Positions 57,163 to 61,123 of a stretch of DNA of 61,123 nt are shown one piece after another; position 1 is the first letter of the stretch; the number at the start of each line of letters is the position of its first letter. Location: contig JAITRF010000136.1 of the NCBI GenBank assembly GCA_031288535.1, positions 1 to 61,123 on the forward strand. The letters run 5' to 3'. The position numbers and the translations under genes were made by a program. Below the pieces are notes generated by a model. It worked only from the letters and a program-made list of their open reading frames with translations, searched no databases and was not told where the DNA came from. Source of the stretch: Desulfovibrio sp. GTDB lineage: Bacteria; Desulfobacterota; Desulfovibrionia; Desulfovibrionales; Desulfovibrionaceae.

Positions 57163-58283
57163 GCTATCCTCCCGGCGGCGATGTCCACGGCTCGCCGCAC
57201 CGCGTCCTCGGTTTCATACAGTGGGTCGAGTCCCGCCGCGCGCAGAGTGGCGAAGGCTTCTTCCTCGTTGGTGCCGCGTATGCAGGTGACAATAGGCGCG
57301 GACGGCCGGAGGACTCTGATGGCTTCCACAAGCCCGTTCGCCATGACGTCGGCCCTGGCGATGGTGCCGAAGGTAACCACCAGGAGCACCTTGCAGGGAT
57401 TTTTCAGGCAGAGCCGCATGGCCTCAACGGCCTTGGTATAATTCGGACCGCCAAATTCAAGATAGTTGGCCACGGTCCCGCCCGCATAGTGGATGAGGTC
57501 GAAGACCGTGGTGGTCAGCCCGGCGCCCGCGCACATGAGGGCGATGTCGCCGTCGAACTGGAGATAGGGAATTCCTTCCAGAGCGGCCTCATACTCCGTT
57601 TGCGTGGCGAAGTATTCCGGCGCCAGGGGGTATTTGCCGCGCACGCCGTCCATATTGTCGTCAATGACCAGCTTGCCGTCGCCGGCCACGGCCCCGCCGT
57701 CTTTGGTGATGAAAAGAGGATTGATTTCCGCCAGTTCAGCGCCGTTCGCCCTGAAGACGCGGTACAGTTTCCCGGCGATGTCGCCGACGGCTTTCGCCGT
57801 GTCGCCGGAAAGTTGCAGGCCGAAGGTCAGTTCCCGCACATGGTGCGGCATGAGTCCCCAGTCCAGGTCTACAGGGACTGTGACGATTTTCTCCGGCTGT
57901 TCCGCGGCCAGTTGTTCGATTTCGACACCGCCTTCGGCGCAGGCGATGAACAGGGCTACCGCCTGCACGGGATCAAGGGTCAGGGAAAGGTACAACTCGC
58001 GCTCAACGGCAACGGCGCGTTCGACAAGAATTTTGCGCACCCCGTGGGGGGATGCGAAAAGTGCGGCGGCTTTCCGGCCCGCTTCTGCGGCGTTTTCAGC
58101 AAACTGGATGAGTCCCGCCTTGCCCCGTCCCCCCCGCAACACTTGGGACTTGAGGACGCAGGGACAGCCCAGACTGTCCGCTACGGCGCGCGCCTCATCG
58201 GCATTCTGGACAAGCCGCCCCTCGGGAACGGGAACGCCGGCTTCCGAAAAGGCCTCTTTTGCTTGGTATTCAAAGAGCTTCAT
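57159..58283 (-). CDS. Acyl-CoA synthetase (ADP-forming) beta subunit, SucC-like; probable sulfoacetate-CoA ligase
   Basis: A 374-residue ATP-grasp subunit (MKLFEYQAKEAFSEAGVPVPEG; LKSQVLRGGRGKAGLIQF; ELAEINPLFITKDGG). It would use ATP to phosphorylate His251 of the alpha subunit and form sulfoacetyl-CoA. AAAGGAAC precedes the ATG. Translation is coupled to the alpha subunit by an ATGA overlap. About 267 bases without a gene separate it from the dehydrogenase gene. A SucCD pair used for the TCA cycle is the alternative. Confidence 0.83.
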   Translation of the reverse strand: MKLFEYQAKEAFSEAGVPVPEGRLVQNADEARAVADSLGCPCVLKSQVLRGGRGKAGLIQFAENAAEAGRKAAALFASPHGVRKILVERAVAVERELYLSLTLDPVQAVALFIACAEGGVEIEQLAAEQPEKIVTVPVDLDWGLMPHHVRELTFGLQLSGDTAKAVGDIAGKLYRVFRANGAELAEINPLFITKDGGAVAGDGKLVIDDNMDGVRGKYPLAPEYFATQTEYEAALEGIPYLQFDGDIALMCAGAGLTTTVFDLIHYAGGTVANYLEFGGPNYTKAVEAMRLCLKNPCKVLLVVTFGTIARADVMANGLVEAIRVLRPSAPIVTCIRGTNEEEAFATLRAAGLDPLYETEDAVRRAVDIAAGRIA

Positions 58284-58550
58284 TGATAGTTCCTTTATCG
58301 GGAAAACGCTGATTCATTTCTGTGTGAGGCCTCTGCAAACTCCTTGGCAAAAGAATGCCTGTCGGGACAGTATTCACCTTCGTTCAGGACAACCGGCCTG
58401 CGCTCCCGTTTGTTCTTTCGACGGGATACAGACCGAGGGTCGTCTGTCTCCGGTTCCACTCGCGGGGGACAGTCTCCTGGAAACTTTTCCCCGGCCGGGT
58501 TTGATGCGAGGCCCAGATAACTCGGAGCTCTCGTGTGCATTCGCCGGAGA

Positions 58551-59948
58551 TCACAGTGCCCGGGGATATTTCCGGAAAAAATCATCCCAGGCGTTTTCCT
58601 CAAAGCTCCAGGGGGCCACCGGTTCGTTGACCCAGGTTATGTTGAGAAAATGCTTCCAATGGATGTTTTCCGTCGTGATGTTCCCGCCCCAGGTTCCGCA
58701 GCCCAGAGTGGCGGTTGAGGGCATGCGGTTGAAGGGATGCCCGCCGTTGGCCGCCGCCATGGGCTGGCGCACCGTCACCCGGCTGGTGTTTATTTCTCTG
58801 CCCAGGCGTTCGATATAGTCTTTCTTGAAGGTATGGATGCCGCAGGAGTGACCGGGGCCGACGCGGCCGGTCAAAATTTTCAGGATGTTTACGGCGTCAT
58901 CCATCTCTTTGGCGCGGTAGGCGACAAGCACCGGAGAAATTTTTTCCTCGGCGAACTGGTCAAGGGCGGGCGGGGTATCGCTTTCCACCAGAAGCATACC
59001 GGCGTCAGGCGCAACGTGTATGCCCGCCCCTTTGGCGATGATCGTGGCGGATTTGGCGATGACGTCCCCGTTCAGAGATGGCTTTCCTTTTTTCCCGGGC
59101 TGCCACATGTATTCTTTCAGTTTGGCGGCTTCTGCGGGCGAACAGACGTGCGTGCCGAGCTTCCTGAAGGCCTCCATGCTTTGCGCATAGACGCTGTCAA
59201 GGATGATGACGGCGTTTTCCGAAGAACAGGAAGTCGCGTTGTCAAAGGTTTTGCTGCTGAATATTTTTTCCGCCGCGTCAGGCACGTCGGCGTCTTCGGC
59301 GATAATGGCGACGGCGTTTCCGGCGCCCACGCCGAAGGCCGGGGTGCCGCTGGAATAGGCGGCTTGCACCAGATGACCGCTGCCGGTGGCGACAATCAGG
59401 TCGCAGCGGCGCATAAGTTCCTGCGCGGCTTCCCGTTCCGGCAGTTCGATATACTGCAGAAGGTCCACGGGGGCGCCCACGCGTTTCAGCCCCTGCCGCA
59501 TCATGCGGATGCATTCTTCGGTGCAGCGTCTGGCGCGCGAACTCGGCTTGAAGATGACGGCGTTGCGCCCTTTCAGAATGGAAATCGCCTTGCCGCCGCA
59601 AGTGGCCGTCGGATTGGTGGCCGGGAGAACGGCGCAGACCACGCCTACCGGTTTCGCGTATTTGCTGATGCCGGTTTCCGGATTGCTTTCGATGCAGCCC
59701 ACGCTTCTGGCGCCGATGATGTCATGCAGGACGCCGCCGATTTTGCGCCTGTGCTTGGTCACCTTGCTCTCGTAATTGCCGTATCCCGTTTCCTCGACGG
59801 CCATACGCGCGAGGATGTCCACATTCCGGTCATTGAACACTTCCCATCCTATGGACAGGCACACTTCATCAATCTGCTCCTGAGAGTAGGAGGCGATCTG
59901 TTGCTGGGCCGATTGGGCGGCTTCCAGAAGCTCGCTGACGCTTTTCAT
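58551..59948 (-). CDS. sauS: Acylating aldehyde dehydrogenase, SauS-like sulfoacetaldehyde dehydrogenase
   Basis: A 465-residue CoA-acylating aldehyde dehydrogenase of the EutE/AdhE-N/SauS group. The catalytic Cys241 is in FDNATSCSSENAVIIL, and the NAD-binding region KGRNAVIFKPSSRARRC and the NPTATCGGKA loop are present. SauS reduces sulfoacetyl-CoA to sulfoacetaldehyde with NAD(P)H. First gene of the locus, ahead of SucC/SucD-like, TctABC, the activator and Xsc, which completes the route to sulfite. EutE-type acetaldehyde dehydrogenase is an alternative on sequence alone. AAAAAGGAATG precedes the ATG. Confidence 0.78.
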   Translation of the reverse strand: MKSVSELLEAAQSAQQQIASYSQEQIDEVCLSIGWEVFNDRNVDILARMAVEETGYGNYESKVTKHRRKIGGVLHDIIGARSVGCIESNPETGISKYAKPVGVVCAVLPATNPTATCGGKAISILKGRNAVIFKPSSRARRCTEECIRMMRQGLKRVGAPVDLLQYIELPEREAAQELMRRCDLIVATGSGHLVQAAYSSGTPAFGVGAGNAVAIIAEDADVPDAAEKIFSSKTFDNATSCSSENAVIILDSVYAQSMEAFRKLGTHVCSPAEAAKLKEYMWQPGKKGKPSLNGDVIAKSATIIAKGAGIHVAPDAGMLLVESDTPPALDQFAEEKISPVLVAYRAKEMDDAVNILKILTGRVGPGHSCGIHTFKKDYIERLGREINTSRVTVRQPMAAANGGHPFNRMPSTATLGCGTWGGNITTENIHWKHFLNITWVNEPVAPWSFEENAWDDFFRKYPRAL

Positions 59949-60130
59949 CAGACATTCCTTTTTGGTTTGAAATCTCTCCCTTCAGGGAGTTCAGGACAGC
60001 CTTCCGGCAAAATCGGGGATCCGTTCTCTCCGCTACGCGGCGGAACGCGACGTTTCCATTGAAGCGCCTTCCGGCCGCTTTCAGTGCGAGCAGACGACCC
60101 GGCCGAAAGGACGGCAGTTTTTTTCACAAT

Positions 60131-60146
60131 AGCAAGATATATACCG
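60131..60146 (-). promoter_or_regulatory. Candidate sigma-54 promoter of the sauS operon
   Basis: On the minus strand CGGTATATATCTTGCT keeps the GG-N10-GC core and a perfect TTGCT -12 element, but the -24 element (CGGTAT) is weaker than that of xsc. It lies 183 bases before the sauS ATG. A perfect dyad CCGCACAG-N11-CTGTGCGG (60144-60170) overlaps its upstream edge and may be an activator or repressor site. Confidence 0.45.
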
Positions 60147-60378
60147 CACAGGCCAAAAAGGACTGTGCGGCGGCCCGTCCGGACAGGACCGCTCCCGCTG
60201 CGAAAAATACTGTATGGATTTTCAGACAATCGTATGGAAAAAGCCTGCGGACAAGACAGAAGAGACAGGGCGCCGCCTCGCAGGCCGATGCCGCATATAT
60301 GCCTCAAAACCGCAGACATCAATAAACAAAGCCCGCATTGGATTTTCGGACCAATGCGGACTTATGCGGAATTTACTC

Positions 60379-60409
60379 TGGCGGAGGGAGAGGGATTCGA
60401 ACCCCCGTA
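60379..60409 (-). other. tRNA-Ser 3' end: attachment site remnant
   Basis: The minus strand here reads GGGGGTTCGAATCCC followed by TCTCCCTCCG and CCA, the T-arm, acceptor strand, discriminator and CCA of a tRNA-Ser. The matching 5' acceptor GGAGGGA is not found within 120 bases, so only the 3' end is present. Elements that integrate at tRNA genes duplicate the 3' end in this way, so this is probably an att site, with the whole tRNA at the other end of the element. Confidence 0.75.
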
Positions 60410-60541
60410 GGACGGAGAATCTAGAGCGTCACCAACAAAATCAATACGTTACAGTGCCATCTAGTGCCTTTTTTTACACTCTTTTGACCTCTAGTCCCAC
60501 ACAGAGGCCCACACAAAAAGCTTATTTTGAGAGGGTGCAGT

Positions 60542-61123
60542 ATGAGCGCCGCACAAAAAATCGACTTTTCGGCAATTAATGACGCCGCTCTGTCGAAGCC
60601 CTTTTATTTGCAGTCCTTGCTGCCTCACGCCCGCGTGGAAGGTAGAGAGTTTGTCGCCGGTGACATTCAAGGGAGCCCAGGGAAATCTTTTAAAGTGAAC
60701 CTCGACACCGGCAAGTGGGCTGACTTCGCCACAGGCGAATGCGGCGGCGACATCATTTCTTTGGTGTCCGCTCAAGGGGGCATAAAACAAGGCGAAGCCG
60801 CCAGACTCATTGCGGACAACCTTGCCTTAACCCGTCCGGCCCCGCCGCCGCTGGCCCGGAAACGCAAAGAGCTTCTGGAATGCCCTGCCGTCAAGGAAAA
60901 CCTAAAACAACATTTTTCGTACAGAAACGCGGACGGCTCCAAGCTTTTCTGCGTTTTCCGCTACGAAAGGCATGGCTACCGAAAATCGATTCGCCAGGGT
61001 GTTTTCCGCGACGGTGAAATAAAATTTGGGATTGGGGACACCAAACGCGTTATTTACCAGTTGCCGGAAGTGCTCAAATCTACCCTGGTGATCATAGTCG
61101 AGGGCGAGAATAAGGTTGTGGCT
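60542..61123 (+). CDS. Mobile-element primase (Toprim-type), 3' truncated by window end
   Basis: At least 194 residues, open to the window edge. The start (MSAAQKIDFSAINDAALSKP) is followed by a domain with GSPGKSFKVNLDTGKWADFATGECGGDIISL, the CHC2/DUF3991-like N-terminal part of phage and integrative-element primases. The last residues (LVIIVEGENKVVA) begin a Toprim domain. GAGAGGGTG precedes the ATG. It lies 130 bases from the tRNA-Ser att site and is the first gene of an integrated element or prophage; the integrase is not in view. Confidence 0.85.
   Translation, partial: MSAAQKIDFSAINDAALSKPFYLQSLLPHARVEGREFVAGDIQGSPGKSFKVNLDTGKWADFATGECGGDIISLVSAQGGIKQGEAARLIADNLALTRPAPPPLARKRKELLECPAVKENLKQHFSYRNADGSKLFCVFRYERHGYRKSIRQGVFRDGEIKFGIGDTKRVIYQLPEVLKSTLVIIVEGENKVVA

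Noticed and set aside
56281..58283. SucCD as the TCA-cycle succinyl-CoA synthetase
   Set aside because: Location between a SauS-like dehydrogenase and TctABC, with no TCA genes near, argues for a sulfoacetate ligase. Biochemistry is still needed.
57604..60062. Long plus-strand frames opposite sucC-like and sauS-like genes
   Set aside because: Shadows of genes with intact active-site motifs on the minus strand.
60214..60579. Plus-strand frame of 121 codons upstream of the primase, and an overlapping frame ending in an EGEGFEPP-like string
   Set aside because: These read the tRNA-Ser 3' end in reverse, a well-known source of false ORFs, and lack a ribosome-binding site.

Overview
The window is a 61.1 kb piece of a high-GC bacterial chromosome with no rRNA operon and no complete tRNA. 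The gene set points to an anaerobic deltaproteobacterial sulfate reducer or sulfite-respiring relative, most likely Desulfovibrionales. The reasons are an F1Fo operon that encodes two b-type stalk subunits and F1 but not subunits a and c, a stand-alone LarE, an Rsm22-like methyltransferase beside homoserine dehydrogenase, and a sulfonate pathway that releases sulfite. This placement is inferred from gene content, because no dsr or apr gene lies in the window.

Layout. 0-2 kb: a glycosyltransferase and rpmB. 1.9-13 kb, minus strand: a C-P lyase operon, phnG-H-I-J-K-L-N-C-D-E-M plus a DUF1045 2H-phosphoesterase, with a candidate Pho box upstream. 13.5-17 kb: a small helix-turn-helix-like protein, Ppx/GppA and Ppk1 (polyphosphate turnover). 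17.2-19 kb: an acyltransferase fusion resembling the ornithine-lipid synthase OlsF. 19-25.5 kb, minus: atpF'-F-H-A-G-D-C. 25.8-29.7 kb: a small motility-like protein, a secreted beta-propeller-like protein, LarE and a membrane metallophosphoesterase. 30.5-36.7 kb, plus: a von Willebrand A protein, an ABC ATPase, an FtsX/MacB-type permease and a SUMF1 protein. This set resembles the TagR-TagS-TagT/PpkA threonine-phosphorylation module of type VI secretion, but no kinase or T6SS gene is visible. 36.8-48.6 kb: housekeeping genes (SAM methyltransferase, rsm22-like, hom, alaC, uvrB, ligA, alr, RND adaptor).

49.2-60 kb, minus: a complete C2-sulfonate locus. A TctABC transporter would import sulfoacetate. 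A SucCD-type ADP-forming ligase would make sulfoacetyl-CoA, a SauS-type acylating dehydrogenase would reduce it to sulfoacetaldehyde, and Xsc would cleave that to sulfite and acetyl phosphate. A sigma-54 enhancer-binding protein is encoded inside the locus. A consensus -24/-12 promoter precedes xsc, and a weaker one precedes the dehydrogenase gene. Beyond the locus, the 3' end of a tRNA-Ser marks an integration site, followed by the start of a mobile-element primase that runs off the window.

The window also carries a dense set of intergenic repeats. About eleven copies of a 75-150 bp element (family A) have inverted GAGC ends, often flanked by TA. They lie within and between operons, including three inside phn and three inside atp. 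Several supply the TAG stop codon of the preceding gene, and an associated module lies just upstream of two unrelated start codons. Two other families (B and C) and two CRISPR-like direct-repeat pairs with a 61-base period are present. The sulfonate locus has no family A copies.
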